From assembly GCA_007844125.1 (NCBI GenBank), contig CM017556.1:17414017-17478016 (forward strand): a stretch of 64,000 nucleotides of DNA, given 5' to 3'. The stretch's first letter is position 1; each line of letters opens with the position of its first letter. The stretch comes from Sinonovacula constricta (taxonomy: Eukaryota; Mollusca; Bivalvia; Cardiida; Solecurtidae). Below the pieces are notes generated by a model. The model was not told the origin of the DNA. It made no database searches and saw only the letters and a list, made by a program, of their open reading frames with translations. This document shows, in pieces, positions 11,861 through 28,960 of the stretch. Both the position numbers and the translations under genes were made by a program.

Positions 11861-12601
11861 ATAAACGTTTTTAAAGCAATGTGTTTATTTTATAACTTCC
11901 TGTTTTATGTCTTAACGACGAGCCAATGGAACATTGTTCACGTACATATAAAATTACTACTACTGTACCTTCCTGCTGCAGCGACGTCCGAGTGCTGCTC
12001 CCAAAACAGAAACTATACTAAGGTCAGGATGCAAGGTTGAGTGGATGTTCCCATCACATGAAAATTCTCGTTCGTATGAAGTGTAAATGTCCTGAATGGG
12101 AACTGAGTAGTAACGGATTGCGAACCTTTCAAACCCAATGTCAGTGGTTGGTTTCGTCTAACGTATTTACCTATTTAATTTCATAATTATTCGTGTAAAA
12201 CATTATCTAAAATATCTTCAGCGCCATTAAAAGCAATCAAGATCGTCCACAAATTTACCTTGCCAAAAGGAAAAGGCTTTTACTATCATATTTAACATTT
12301 AATACACGTTTACATGCACATTTAACAGTTACAACCGAAACCAGCACCTCTTGCACATGCTAATGGTATTTAGTGATTTTTTTTGGTTGCAATATAGGTG
12401 AGAAACATTTTAGTTATTTAGACAATTTATCACTGAAGGAATACGTGTCTAGAAAGTCTAAAGTGGATACAACGTGGAACGTCCATTATTATCAGACGTC
12501 CTATTATAGTTTGGATAACTTAATAAACGACACACTCTCTTATGGATTTTTATATTAAATATGCTGCAGATGTGTACGCTTATAATTGTTTAGCGTGTTC
12601 T
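11861..12601. other. Spacer downstream of the channel gene
   Basis: AT-rich. A frame at 12373-12558 on the plus strand starts near a TATAG acceptor-like site, but no protein family or second splice site supports it. Confidence 0.4.
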
Positions 12602-12607
12602 TTTATT
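12602..12607 (-). promoter_or_regulatory. Polyadenylation signal of the channel gene
   Basis: AATAAA on the minus strand starts at the first base after the TGA stop of the channel gene. If used, the 3' untranslated region would be only tens of bases long. A later signal cannot be excluded. Confidence 0.5.
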
Positions 12608-16384
<3,777 letters not shown>

Positions 16385-19300
16385 TGAAGGAACTTGAATA
16401 CACAATATCTAATTAACAAATTAGTAAATGGCAACTTCATTTAAACACATGTCCGTTTCGTTGTAACCCACTCAAGCTTGAAAGATTTAGATATTTATTG
16501 TCGATTTTAACGATGTGTTCCCTGGTGTAGCAATAAATGCTACTGATTCAAGAACTCACTGTCCGATGAATCTAGCCACATACTTTATACAACACGGATT
16601 GACGAATACGGACAACATGAACCGTTTAGTTTGTATAATTAAATCTATAGCTACATAAAGTTACTATAAATATTTGATGTATTCCATTTTAAATAATAAA
16701 TTGTGGATACAATCATTTTCAACCGATGTACATTCTATTAGCAGTCGTCCAGGAGCTATTTTGTTTCAACCAAGCCTACGAGACAATATTTAGAAGGCTA
16801 TTAGGTAAATTTATTTTGATAACCATATCATAACTTCTATTTGACCGGCCTGTTTTGAGTAATGTGGAATGAATGCTATTGCCAGTCCATGACACACAAG
16901 TGTGTTTTCCCCTTGGTAACTGTAGAGACCAGAGCAGTAACCAGTCGCTGACTTCAGTTGTTAGGTGACAGGTGTCTCTGTTTAACAATCTTGTGAAGAT
17001 GTCTTCATATTCCTTTTACGATACAATTTATTATAAAATCTTATAATAAAATTCTTTCACAAAATTCTACTGTATCCGTTCCAGTACTATGTTTTTAGCA
17101 AATTTAACATGATATGTTTTCTGGCAACTATACTATCACATAAAACTAAACGAGAATTAACACATGTTCTTCACTTCATTTTTAAGTATACGATCTAGCC
17201 AGTACGAAAACCATTATTTTATTTGCTTTATCAGATTTTTGGTGTAGACAATTTGTGTAAGATTTAAGATTTGCCTCCCATCTGGTATTTCTCAGAGAGT
17301 GTATGGGAAGCTCGGGAGTCCTGTGTGTTTTTATTCCTCCGCAAAAATGTCTTTGGAAAACGAGAATCACCAAACGGATTTTTTGACGCATGCAGCGAAG
17401 ACAGTTTAACCCCTTTTCCCACTATTATGTTAAGTTACCACCAATGTATGAAAATGCATCATTTCAAGAACAATATACATCGAAGGTGTATATTTAGCGG
17501 CAATTCAAATATTTTGTGCGTCGTTAGAATTAATTTTTAAAATTAGAATGATGCCGGCTAGTCAACAGAGGGTATTCTGTTGTTGATGTTGTTGTTTTTC
17601 TGGATAATATCAACTTTCCTGATTTATTAACACATTTAAATGAACAAAATCTATCCCTTCACGTATGTCGGTTTGTCTGCAAATGACTTTATTAGGACAG
17701 GCGAAAAACAAACACATGGATCAAGCAATAAACAATATAGTTTATTCTGATACTGTGTGCAGTCGCATCAGCGTGAAAGCTAGAAGTAAGTTGCTGTCGT
17801 GAAGGCTAAGACGGAATACTTTAATGCCACATGCAAATGCTTAGGTCAGTATGACGGTTACTATGAAATACAATAAAATTGATAAATTGTATTGTAAAGA
17901 ATGATAAGTATGTGTAAAACGACAAGAGTTATGATATATATTTTTATAATTAATAATGAATAAACGTGGATGTTGCAACAGATAACAAACGAAGCAAACT
18001 GAAAATGACAAAGTACTGCAGACCAAAAGTTAACAAACACACAGTCCCGAAGATCAGAGACAGTTGCGTTATGACATGAACATGCAATGCACGTAATTAA
18101 ACATGAGAAATAAAGTGCGAAAAAATATATTAAACACGTTGAAGGCACTTTGTTTATAAATTAAAATCCAAAGAAGCGTTATCAATGAAATGCTTGATTG
18201 GCGGATTGAAATTATATCATATAAAATTGGCAAAAAGCGATAGAGCGTCAGCGCAAAATCATACACCCTTTGTTAGTGTACCAACATACCCAAGTCTATT
18301 TATCGAACTAATACCATATAATTTAAGGCATTTTTGCATATCCTTAACTGAGTTCCTCGTGTCCTAAATTAGGACCCGTAGTCTTAAACTTCAAACAAAC
18401 GAGATTGAAAGGAAATTATACTATTTTTATGGCGTTTTTATGCACATTGTTTACCATTATAGTTTTATTCTAGTATTGGGAATGTTAAAATTAAAATACT
18501 TTAATTTTTATTATGTTTAATTTATATTGTATATTTCCACATTGACACCGATATCGATGTACACAAGCATGATCTGCTATATGGTCTTGTGCTTTCCAGG
18601 AGGGCAGTGGTTACTATAGACCAGCGAACCTTAACCGGTGTAAGGAATGTGGCAAATTTTATTCGCCTATAAGGTCTGATTAAATTGAAGTTTCTTTTAT
18701 TATTATTATTTATAATAGTTTTTTCTTGCTACATGATATCACATGAAAGACATTCCTTGATATATAAATTACAAGCAAACTCTACTCCACATGTCAAGAA
18801 GATTTTTACTATAGGCATAAGACCCAACCCACCAAAGAACACTGTCATTTGTATAACAAGTGTACTATATACACATTTTTAATTTTTAACCACTGTATTC
18901 GACGGCACCGCTTTAGTGAATAATTGGGGTACATGTAGATTGCACTACAAATTGCACTTGTATTCCTTCATTCCCTGTTCCTTTCAACATAGGAACGCAA
19001 AACAAACAGTCTGTAAACATTCATGTAGTACAAGTAAATAAAAGGCGTTTAATCGCATGCACCTGTCACTAGACTAACATGTCACCGTTTCACTAATTAA
19101 TCGTGTCCGCTCTCAGCAGAATAGATTAACAACGATAATCTATAGATTCTTTAAACTATGTTAGAGGATTGGTTTGTTGATTTCTTATGTACCACTAGTG
19201 TTTATCATTTTCGTTATATTCGGATTACAGAACGTGTACCGGTTGTTAAATAAATGTAGACTGAGGAAGTATTTCTCTTTTCGCTTCCATTAATTGATTC

Positions 19301-20084
19301 AATTTTTAGGTGCTAGAAACGTTACTGACAGTTTATTACAAAATCTATAATTTAGTTTAAACCCAATTTATTCATATATCTTTACATGAATAAGGTTTGG
19401 AAACAGGTTCTAACAACTTAACAATTTGTCTTCCACCCTGTAAGATTTTACATCAAGATGATATTACAGGTCATGGGAAAAGAGATACATGTTATTATAT
19501 GGACTTTATTTGAACATAATATAAATTGTGAAAAACGGATTTTGCCGGTTTTATTGTAATAAAAATAAAGATATAGGGTGTAAGTTGTGGTACCCTCATT
19601 TTTTGCAATATAGAATATTAAATAGATATATAAACTTAAGCGAATCTGCTGGAATCTTTAATATATTTATGAATATAATTACTAAACAGCATATTATCTC
19701 CTTTATTAACATTTTCTAATATTAACAATTCCATATATAATGTTATTGAAAGGTACTTTTCGATTTCTTTAAATATTTGTAAACGATTGAGCAGAGATAA
19801 AATCTCATTATCTAGAGTCAATCCAAACATTTGGGATACTGCTTTAATTATTATAGTTATGAGGAGAAATCCTAATAATGCACAGCTGATACTAGTCTAT
19901 ATGTCCGTATAGAAAGTCAAAAGCATCATTAATAAAATGCAATAATAAACTGTAAAATGTTGGTTTGTAATTTTTAACAGAAATATAACATTACTGTTTC
20001 CTTGTAACTGTTTGTTTAAACATGCAAAGGTCTACTTCCATAAATGAGAAAACGTAGCGTTTGTAGAAAATTTTACAAATCGAT
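16385..20084. other. 5' flank of the channel gene and intergenic sequence
   Basis: The promoter of the channel gene should lie here, but no TATA or initiator could be chosen with confidence and further 5' untranslated exons are possible. The rest is AT-rich, with short frames only. A more GC-balanced stretch at 18590-18680 was not identified. Confidence 0.4.
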
Positions 20085-20330
20085 TAAATATACAACAGGA
20101 AAAAACAGAGAGTGTTATGAGGATTACCATAAATATTAAAATTTCAAAGCTGCCACACATGCATTCATAGTACCTGTAACAGTGACAAAAACACAGAGAC
20201 GAGACATTATACACACAAAGAAAAAACTACAATGTAACAGTTACCGCCTTGGACCGGTCAGATCACAAGCTGTCACTTCAGGAATGTCTGTCTCACAAAC
20301 CGTGTAAATAAAATATCCCATCAAAGTGAC
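20085..20330 (+). repeat. Dispersed repeat family 1 copy
   Basis: Contains the ACACAGAGACGAGACATTA segment, then CAGTTACCGCCTTGGACCGG and, after a deleted or changed middle, CACTTCAGGAATG and GTGTAAATAAAATATCCC. The order matches the copy at 55150-55370. Confidence 0.7.
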
Positions 20331-20894
20331 ACAAAGTTTGAAATAAGCACCTGTATTGGGAGTTAAGTCCTGGTAAAATAATGCTATATACAAAGAAAAT
20401 AACACTAATTATATTGAACTACCAACGTATGTACAAGATAAAAAGCCTCGGTAACCAAACAGTTCAAACGGGAGAGTAAAACAGCAATTTCCACCTTGGA
20501 ACGGCCATTGTGGCTCAGTGTGAGAACATAATTATAATTATAATTAAATGATGACACATGCTTTTAATAATTATATCATTTTATGCGGATGACAAACCCA
20601 GACATGTATTTTAATATAGCCACCGGCATATCGCAGGTAAATTGGAAGACCTTACAAATGAAACTTTTACGAAACGGGGACCAAAGTTTTCTCAATGTAC
20701 TGAGTGATTCTAGCACAGCAATATTATCAGGTTCGCCTTGAAGGAAGCGGGCTAAGATTCCAGTATTGGAAATTGGTGTTGCCTGTTCTAGCGGTACCGA
20801 TGGTCAATGATAACACTGCTGATCGATGCTACTATACCCAGTGACATCTGAATGACCCGGGAGGAAGGGTTCCACTTGGTTGAAACAAACAAAC

Positions 20895-20970
20895 ATGCAG
20901 TGGACATACGTATTGTGTATTACAGTGTGTACATTACCAATAATATTTGGATTGTTGGAATCGGCCGAAG
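20895..20970 (+). CDS. Candidate first coding exon with signal peptide
   Basis: An ATG at 20895, preceded by AAACAAAC, opens a 25-codon frame: MQWTYVLCITVCTLPIIFGL then LESAE. It runs into GAAG/GTAAAT, a good splice donor at 20971, with the intron in phase 1. A hydrophobic core of about 15 residues followed by a short polar end is what a signal peptide looks like, and a phase-1 intron after the signal peptide is common in secreted animal proteins. The 260 bp upstream are more GC-balanced than the surroundings and could hold the promoter and leader. No downstream exon could be assigned, so the product is unknown. Confidence 0.4.
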
Positions 20971-21190
20971 GTAAATTATATTTGACTATGTAACTAAATA
21001 GTTGTAGTGTAGTATATATAGGTATAATCGATATCGGAAGAGCTTAAAGGGAAATTTATTATTCCATTGGATAATAGGATCTGTATAAATAAATGATACG
21101 TTGCTGCACTGAGACAGACGACAAGATCAAATACATGAAAATAAAAATCAAATTCAAACATCATTAAGCTCTGTGGTTAATAGTTTCACC

Positions 21191-21268
21191 TAAAAACAAA
21201 ACAAAAAACGAAAACAAAAACAAACAAAAACAAAAACAAAAAAACTTTAAAAAATACAAAAAAACATG
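21191..21268. repeat. A-rich (AAAAAC)n low-complexity tract
   Basis: A run of A with single C interruptions. It may be the decayed tail of a retroelement, but no body was recognised next to it. Confidence 0.8.
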
Positions 21269-21866
21269 TACGTAGAGGCGACAGTGACGTAGCGGTCGCC
21301 GACTTGTAACATTACTTACTTCTCCATCGTTTGTCAATGTTCTTCCGCCATCAAAAACTGAACGTTTCTTTAATCAATTACAAAACAAAATCAATAAGTA
21401 CGTTTAAAAACGCAGTGACGGGTTTCATAGGTAGAAGTGTTGATTTTCTTTTTTTAAAGCGATCCTTTAACTCACTTTTTTTTCAAAAAAAATATGCCTG
21501 CCCAGTTTCGCTCAACGGTTTGGTATTACGAGTACATGTTGCATGTAGCTAAGTTAAGTATTGTTTTGAGAGAACCTATTCCAAATGCGCCTAGATATAT
21601 TCCCTCTCTGCTTTAATGACTTACATAATTTCTAATCAGAATGACTAATTCCCCACAAGAGAACAGAAAACAAAACATTTATTGATAAGCAATTTCATCA
21701 TGGTTTCTTATTATCCATTTAAATGAATTACACGTATTGATACTCGGCCATTAGCATAAGTGACAGTAATGATTTGTGATTGTTATAAATGTCAGGAAAC
21801 TCAAATGATATAAATAATTAGCATAAAACATGTTTCCAAGCACACTTAAGTGATTCAGAAAAAAAA

Positions 21867-22270
21867 CAGACAGTGGATAAAGTCTCTATATCTATATTTG
21901 CACTTTAGATAGCAAAGCTGATCGATTAATGATTTAACAGACGGTGGATAAAGTCTCTATATCTATATTTGCACTTTAGATAGCAAAGCTGATCGATTAA
22001 TGATTTTACAGACAGTGGATAAAGTCTCTATACCTATATTTAGTCAGCAAAGCTGATCGATTAATGTTCAAGAAACAGTGGATAAAGTCTCTATACCTAT
22101 ATTTAGACAGCAAAGCTGATCGATTAATGATTCAAGAGACAGTGGATAAAGTCTCTATACCTATATTTAGACAGCAAAGTTGATCGATTAATGATTAAAG
22201 AGACAGCGGATAAAGTCTCTATACTTACATTTGGATAGCAAAGCTGATCGATTAATGATTTAACAGACAG
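21867..22270. repeat. Minisatellite, six units of 71 or 63-64 bp
   Basis: Units begin with ACAGTGGATAAAGTCTCTAT and end with GCTGATCGATTAATGATT. The spacing is 71, 71, 63, 64 and 64 bp. The first two or three units carry an extra 7-8 bp (TTGCACTTTAGATAG against TTAGACAG), so two subtypes are arranged as neighbouring blocks. A lone fragment of the unit start recurs at about 22418. Confidence 0.9.
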
Positions 22271-22964
22271 TATTTGTTAAATTAATATATTTGTCTTGAG
22301 TATAATTGATGTCAAATAAAAGGATAGGGAACAACTGTAAGACACAGTTTAAATAAATCACTGTGTCGAATGAAAAACAGATTAGCAAATTTACATGAAT
22401 AGTTTCTTACTTTATACAGACAGTGGATCGCAACTCAGTAATATATCTTTAAAACATAAGCACAAAAACTGCATTTTGCGGGGTTTTAAGTTAACATACT
22501 CATTTCAGGACACACCAGATACCGTAAATATTACCACATTAACTAATTTGAATTAAGCCCAAAAAGTGGTTTGTAAATCAGTATGGAATGGGATCCGGGT
22601 GTATGTGCTGTCACAGAAGAAGCTGCCTAAGCCGGTTTAAGAACTATTTTTTCAACACAGCGAACATGCCGGAGACAGAAGTTATTCATGGAATTGATAC
22701 TTTCTTTTGATAAATGCTTTAGCATGTATATTCCTTCCTTTGTTAAAACACAGATGTGTTCTTTCAAGATTTTCCTATATCACTCCTACATTGTATATGT
22801 TTTAATTGCTTAATCAATACACAAACAAACTGCTGCTGCTTGAATTAATTACTCAGGTATTTGCTACTTGTACACTTGTTTATTATTAGTTTTGATTTAT
22901 TTTGTTCAGTTGTCTTCTCTTTTTATTGGGATAATTGTATTTTCACTGATTGTTTTTGATAAAG
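22271..22964. other. Intergenic, nothing firm
   Basis: A GC-richer patch at 22590-22680 contains AAGCCGGTTTAAGAAC, reminiscent of family 1, but the rest of the core is missing. Confidence 0.35.
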
Positions 22965-23095
22965 TCGTTCAGGAAGTGCGAAGTTGGAGCTGGTCTGTCA
23001 GCAAGGTTTAAGCTAACTATTCGGTTCATTTGTTGACATGATCATTCCAGGGCGGTAACTGATGGCTTTATTTTTAAATACATCACAGCGGCCAA
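22965..23095 (-). repeat. Dispersed repeat family 1 copy (minus)
   Basis: Read in reverse complement it has CATCAGTTACCGCCCTGGAAT, a diverged middle with TTAAACCTTGC, and CCAACTTCGCACTTCCTGAAC. It is more diverged than the copy at 6956-7215. Confidence 0.6.
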
Positions 23096-23099
23096 ATAT

Positions 23100-23262
23100 G
23101 GTTCTTATAGTGCCACCCATCTATATTGGTGGAGGAAGACTGCAGACAAATGTCTGGGTAGAACCGTCGCCGCTCCGCTGGAAGTCCTTCACACTTTAGG
23201 TCCTTCGCCAGAACGGGACTCGGACCCACGCGGTAAAAGGCAACTTACCTCCATGTGTGTAA
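23100..23262 (-). mobile_element. tRNA-derived SINE family 2 fragment (minus)
   Basis: On the minus strand a B-box-like GGGTCCGAGTCCCG is followed by a body with GTTCTACCCAGACAT, GTCTTCCTCCACCAATATAG and GGTGGCACTATAAGAACC. The GTCTTCCTCCACCA block and the CAGACAT block are shared with 50395-50570 and, partly, with 38531-38782. The A-box end is not clear, so the copy is probably 5'-truncated. Confidence 0.65.
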
Positions 23263-25199
23263 TGTCTCATCTTAGAGTATTTGTCCATTTGAAAATAACG
23301 TTTGTTTGTGTGCCTTTTTAAAGTGGCAACTCAAATTTGTTATATAAGGTGGTTTTTATAGAACCGTTTAATATTTTCATACTTTTAGATAATACATGTA
23401 TATGCTACAGTTATTTGTGTCGTATGTGAAACAGTTAGCATGACTGGGCCAATTTCTCAGAACTGTTGTCTGAGGCTGAAGGCCGAGAGAACAGTCGTAA
23501 ATGTTATTGCAACACTGAAGGATGCTAGTCAGGATGGCAGCTAAATAATTAGAAAAATATTAGTGACGACTTAATAGAATTTTTTTTCTGAAAAGGCGGT
23601 GCCCATGTACGTTTGCAGATATGTAAAAAGAAAAAAGGAGCAATTGTTTGTGTTGAACTCTTGAAAAAGGCTGTTTGCCGAAAATTAGAATGTGGGCGTT
23701 ATTAGAAGGAAGTATTATTCTGCAGTTTCATACGGAAAATTTACAACATTGTGTTAAACAGCGTAGCTGGAAATGTAAAGTAGCCGCATCAGTAATTGTA
23801 TTAGAGAGGCTATGCCTCTTTGTCTCTAAACTAATTCCATAACAGACATATATTGGACAAACAACCCCAGATGTACAAAAAAGGATGAAACTGCACATCC
23901 TAATTGTATTTCCTTCTGTCAGTTCATTTACAATTAGGTGAAATTCACTCAAACAAACCACTCCTTGTATTTTTCGATGGAATTAATGAGGATGCTCATT
24001 ACAAACGCCAAACGCCAATCAATGTCGCACTTAAATCTTGTGTACTGTCACTACGCGGTTAATTATGTAACACACACGTATATTTGAAGCGTATGGTTTA
24101 AGTGACGTGTCGATATACCAGTGAGTAACAAAAGTAACTTATTTTATACAAAGCCTTGACGATTGCTACATACAGTGACTGCTTACCGAAATTAGCCATT
24201 CGTCCAAGGCATGTACATATAAATTGATTGCTAATTTTAATTCTAAAATATATTTAGATGTGGTATCAATATGTTAATACAGAGTCGCATTGTTTAAGCT
24301 CAAAGTGTCATCACATTGGCTTTGAGATAGGAGCAGTGCGATGGCACAAACCCCAATCAGTAACAGTCAACAAAGAATGTAAATATTGTTATAAATTAGA
24401 AGACGGATTTGGAAGTTAGAATGTCTTTTATAAGCTGAATCTAGAAAGATTTCAGATTTTCATAAAATCATAGTTAAGACAAATACCTGTGTTGTGAGGT
24501 TTAATTAATTGTTTTTCTGTACAAGAAAACATGATGCTTGAAATTATCTGCCTATGTTTTAAAGCATTACGACGAAATTATATCAACGTTCGTTCGATAA
24601 CAACCTTGCTGGGTTCTGAATTCTAGACACGTAAATGTACTGGCATTAGTTGAAAACTTAATTTAAATTTCTACTTCATTATTGCACATGTGTTAAAAAG
24701 TCCATACCATGGTTATTATGGATGTTTATATGCGTGTGTATTTATGAACTCTGACCTGTTACACGAAAAAAGTTTTTCGCGTTGTCTTGGGATTCTATTG
24801 CAGTTACAATGACTCAAAATTTAGGAAAATTTCTTTGCAGAAACTGATGTTTTTCTCTATTTAAATGCCTATGATATGGACCACTTACAGCACATTTTGG
24901 CATAATAACTCACTGCAGTTATTTAATCTTGTTAGGATTCTGAACATTTAACGAACATTTAAAGACACAGTTTAATAAAGCGCACTTACACGTACACGAT
25001 ATTCTACTTACGTGAAAGTGTTTGCTCATGTTCTGTTATATTTTCAGTGCTGACCTTTGAACTGCCACATTTACTGTAAAGTGGCCCATTGTTTTTAGGT
25101 TACATTGTAAAACTAATTTCTGTGTTATAACTCTGGATGAGAATAATATCAGTATTAACTTATTTAAGAATATGTCAGCGCTTGGGCATATTTTATTTA
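23263..25199. other. Intergenic, nothing recognised
   Basis: AT-rich. Short frames only. Confidence 0.45.
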
Positions 25200-25320
25200 A
25201 ATATATCTGTTTTCTTTTTGCATTTGAGAACTTAAGAACAACCCCCATCCCCCCACTTCCCCACGGATTTGGGTTTTCTGTGTTCGTTTAATGATTCATC
25301 ACATTTTGTCATCGATAGGA
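25200..25320 (-). repeat. Dispersed repeat family 1, internally deleted fragment
   Basis: Shares TTTGCATTTGAGAA at one end and GTTCGTTTAATGATTCATCA at the other with the copy at 6956-7215. The core between them is replaced by a short C-rich stretch. Confidence 0.45.
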
Positions 25321-28041
25321 AACCACTGTAGAAGAAAATAGTCTATATTGATTTATATCACTTAAGGAGTTGCCCTAGATAACCTAAAAATGTTTGACAC
25401 TCACCCCTTTGTAAATATTCAGTTATCTATATTGTTATATTACTTGTCCTTATAAAACAAAATTTTTATAAAAAAAATCATGATAATATTTGTTCATGCT
25501 CCGAGCCCGTAATTTTTTGTCCCTTTCGTTTTAAAGTTTCATCGATTTGCTTTTTTCCTGCCTTGGGTTTACACTACAGTGGCTTTTAAGGAACAGAACA
25601 GACAGAATAAGTTGAATGCGGAATTGGGTTTATACACAGCTGCGCGGAAACAATGCATATAAGGTTGAGTGATGCCCGTAACACATAACTATACACTCTT
25701 TACAGCCATACTAAGCTCGGGGAAACTGTATAAATTGTACAAACAGTTTCAAACAAAAAACAATATGGCACAGAAAACATACCAAAGCAATAGCGATTTA
25801 ATCCCTTATTGGTGGGCATTTTATCCAAATTATCTGATAAGTTTTGCAACCTGTCAAAATAGTAATATCTATGGAGAACGTTGTTTGTTATCACTGTGTC
25901 AGTCGCAATGTACAATAAACCACCTTAAACATGCATGTTTCAAGGACCGGTGGCACCGTCGGTAGATATGTGAATTGCAATACAAAGGGTTAAAACATGA
26001 AAAGATCATAATGTTGTCTTGTTTAGCTTCTAAAACATTTTTGTCGTTCTCTTCTTTTTTTGCTATCCAGCTCCTCAACGGTTCCACAAACATTATCGAA
26101 GGTAAACGAGGCGTCTGAGAAGTTTAATATCGCTTTAAATAACAATTAAAAACAACACACAAACGCCACGCCACCACCTTATTATTTCGAGATGTGCGGA
26201 TTTGTTCTTAGAAGTATCTTTTCGGATCAACCAAATGGTATATGCTTTGACAAGTAAATGATATTTTTGTGTAGGCGTTTAATGTAATATGATCAATCAG
26301 GAGTGAGTGCATTGTAAGATCACGTGTCATATATACCTTCGCCGTAATTCAATCTCGGAAACTTTTCATGCCTTTGTTACATAGCATTTCTGACAGTCTC
26401 CTGCCGATACGATATTGTAATACTGTAATATTAAACTTTACGGCAGATATATGAATACCATTACCACGTTTTTCTCGCAGGCTTAACCTTAAACCGAAAA
26501 CATAATATTGAGGCTTTTAAGGAAGTATTCACTACAATTTTAATATACAGTTTTTTTATATTTGCATTAACGTCTTGCGCTAATTTGGCATATCTCAAAG
26601 TAACCGTTCTTTTAGTACAAATTGATATATCATATTCAATATATACATTACATGTGTCAAATTGTTAGGTTAGGTTCTTATCAATATTCCATATGCAATA
26701 CATTTGTCACAAACAAAACAACAGAAATCGAAGTTATGGGTGCGGTATGTTGAAAGCAGCTGTTAGAGCATGTTTGATCCCACTAAGGTTACATGTATAT
26801 GGCCACCTTGTATTTAGAAGGCAGTAAGAGTATTTTTCAGATAAATCTTAAATAGACTTTCTTAACTCAGAGTTTTTTTCTCATTTTAAGCCTTTCTGTC
26901 ATTGATAAAGTATTTGCCAATTTAATATTAACAACCTTTAATAAAGATTAGCTAAGATTAAATTGTATTCCATTACAATACCCCCAACAACACCCCACCA
27001 ACCCACAAATAAATTAATTGTGTGCACCGTTAGCTTTTTGATCATGTTTAGCCTTTTGACCTGGTATTTTAAATAGGATTCTGGTAATTAGATTGTCAAA
27101 CGTTCTCAGGTTGATTGTTGATGTGTGTAGATATTGGGTCAAAGTCGAGGTCATTGTTATGAAACATAGATTTTCGGTGCAATATCTTTCAAACACAACT
27201 CTTCCATCATTTCACAAAGATAATTGGCCATTTTTTTCAAAACGCTATACATGTATTCATTAAATGTACCAGAGCACATAGTCAGAATTGTTTGTCAAAA
27301 GGGTAAAAGTAAACGCCACTGTTTCTAAAAGATAGTTTTTCGTTTCCGTCAAAAAGAAACTCTTAAATCATTGAGGTGAGATTATTAGATTTAATAGGCA
27401 TGTATCTTATAAGAAGGGAGCATTGGGATTGCTCTTCGATTTATAGGGTCAATGTCAATGTGGCTTTAATGAAAACTTACCTTTTTTCCTTTCCTTTTTG
27501 TAACGTTGAGAAATGTAAAATTGAGAAATAGTGATCTGTTTTAGTGAATAGATGGTTAATGAAACGACAAAAAAATGTATTTTTGGTCGATAAGGTCACG
27601 GTCACTTTTGAAAACATTAAAATACGTTCAAACACATAAATATCCCCTACACTAAATGAAATTGCAGTGTCTTAAGTTCCTTTTAGTGATGATGTCAACA
27701 TCAGGTTAATATCTCCCTGTACTACACTATTGGCTTTATCAATAAGTAATGATGTAATCGACATTCTAGAAGGAAATGTGGTTGTCTTTTAAACATTGCA
27801 TGTCTTCAAAACAGAACGAAATTAAAATAGTGTAATTCCCCTAATGCTAATATTGCAAGTAATTATAGAAGTTCAAGTATATAATCGAAAAGCAAGGATA
27901 TGAGGCAGAAAACTAATCTGTTTAAAGTAATGATAAGATCATATATCGTAATCGAGACTTGCACATAAATGAAAGACGATGGGAAATGAGGATTCCCATC
28001 GTCTGACGTGTTCTCGTGAGCGTTTTAAAAATTCGATTACC

Positions 28042-28042
<1 letters not shown>
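25321..28042. other. Intergenic, nothing recognised
   Basis: The 98-codon frame at 25669-25965 has no recognised domain and overlaps an antisense frame of similar length. It is treated as chance. Confidence 0.4.
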
Positions 28043-28109
<67 letters not shown>

Positions 28110-28158
28110 GCGAGAGAGAGTGAAACAAAGAGAGAGAGGGAGATAGAGAGAGAGGGGG
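28043..28158. repeat. (GA)n microsatellite, interrupted
   Basis: About 60 bp of perfect GA followed by interrupted GA with G-runs. Confidence 0.95.
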
Positions 28159-28849
28159 AATAATAATAGCACAGCATCAGTCTTTGGCATTCAACTGTTG
28201 TATATATTTACAACATTTAAAACACTGACGAAAAGCACGCGATACATAGCATAATTGGACAAATCTTTGGTAATTGCACCAGGTAATAATATTTAAAACC
28301 ATCTGTCCCTTAATATACGAATACATTCAGTGTCTGATATAAACAGGATGAGTCCTAATTGGATTTCTCTCTGTCAATTTATTTAAAAGCAAGAATATAC
28401 ATTGTACGCTCTACTCATGGTATATTTCTTTCACAGGAAATAATGATGGCACTCATTTGCTTTCGGCTTATTAGTGTTATGTAAAATTGTAATAAGATCG
28501 GATCTACTGTCAGGGTGCGGGTAATAATGTTAATCATGGTGGCATGTGGCACTTTAATAATTATATTGAAGTTGAAAATTTCAAATCAATAAAATGTTTC
28601 CGGCTTTCTAGACAATTGTATTTTTAGTATGGATTTTTTAAGCACACACGTTTATTAAAAGCTCATAACAGTGTTAAGACATCGAGTGACTTCAAGAACT
28701 GTTTATGCTACATTGCATATTGCTAACATATTTGAAACTAGCACATACTACAATTGATAACTTCAACATTTATTTATCATAATCGTAATACGCTTCAACC
28801 CAGAGAGCCATGTAATAATCTGTTTTATGTGACCTATAAATACACGCGA

Positions 28850-28960
28850 TCTCATTGGTTAATTGCAAGAAAATTCCCATCCCGAGGTCAATCTGATCAC
28901 CTCGGCCTTTATGCTATGCAAGAGACCTCTGACATAATAAGGCGCCATCTTGGATCTACT
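28850..28960. promoter_or_regulatory. Promoter-like island with CCAAT, palindrome and YY1-like motif
   Basis: Contains CATTGGTTAA (a CCAAT box on the minus strand), a 24-bp imperfect palindrome with CCGAGGT/ACCTCGG arms (28882-28905), and GGCGCCATCTTGG, which on the minus strand is the CCAAGATGGCGCC form bound by YY1-type factors. The minus ATG opens a 29-residue frame (MAPYYVRGLLHSI...). The combination suggests a promoter or a mobile-element end. No gene is attached with certainty. Confidence 0.35.
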
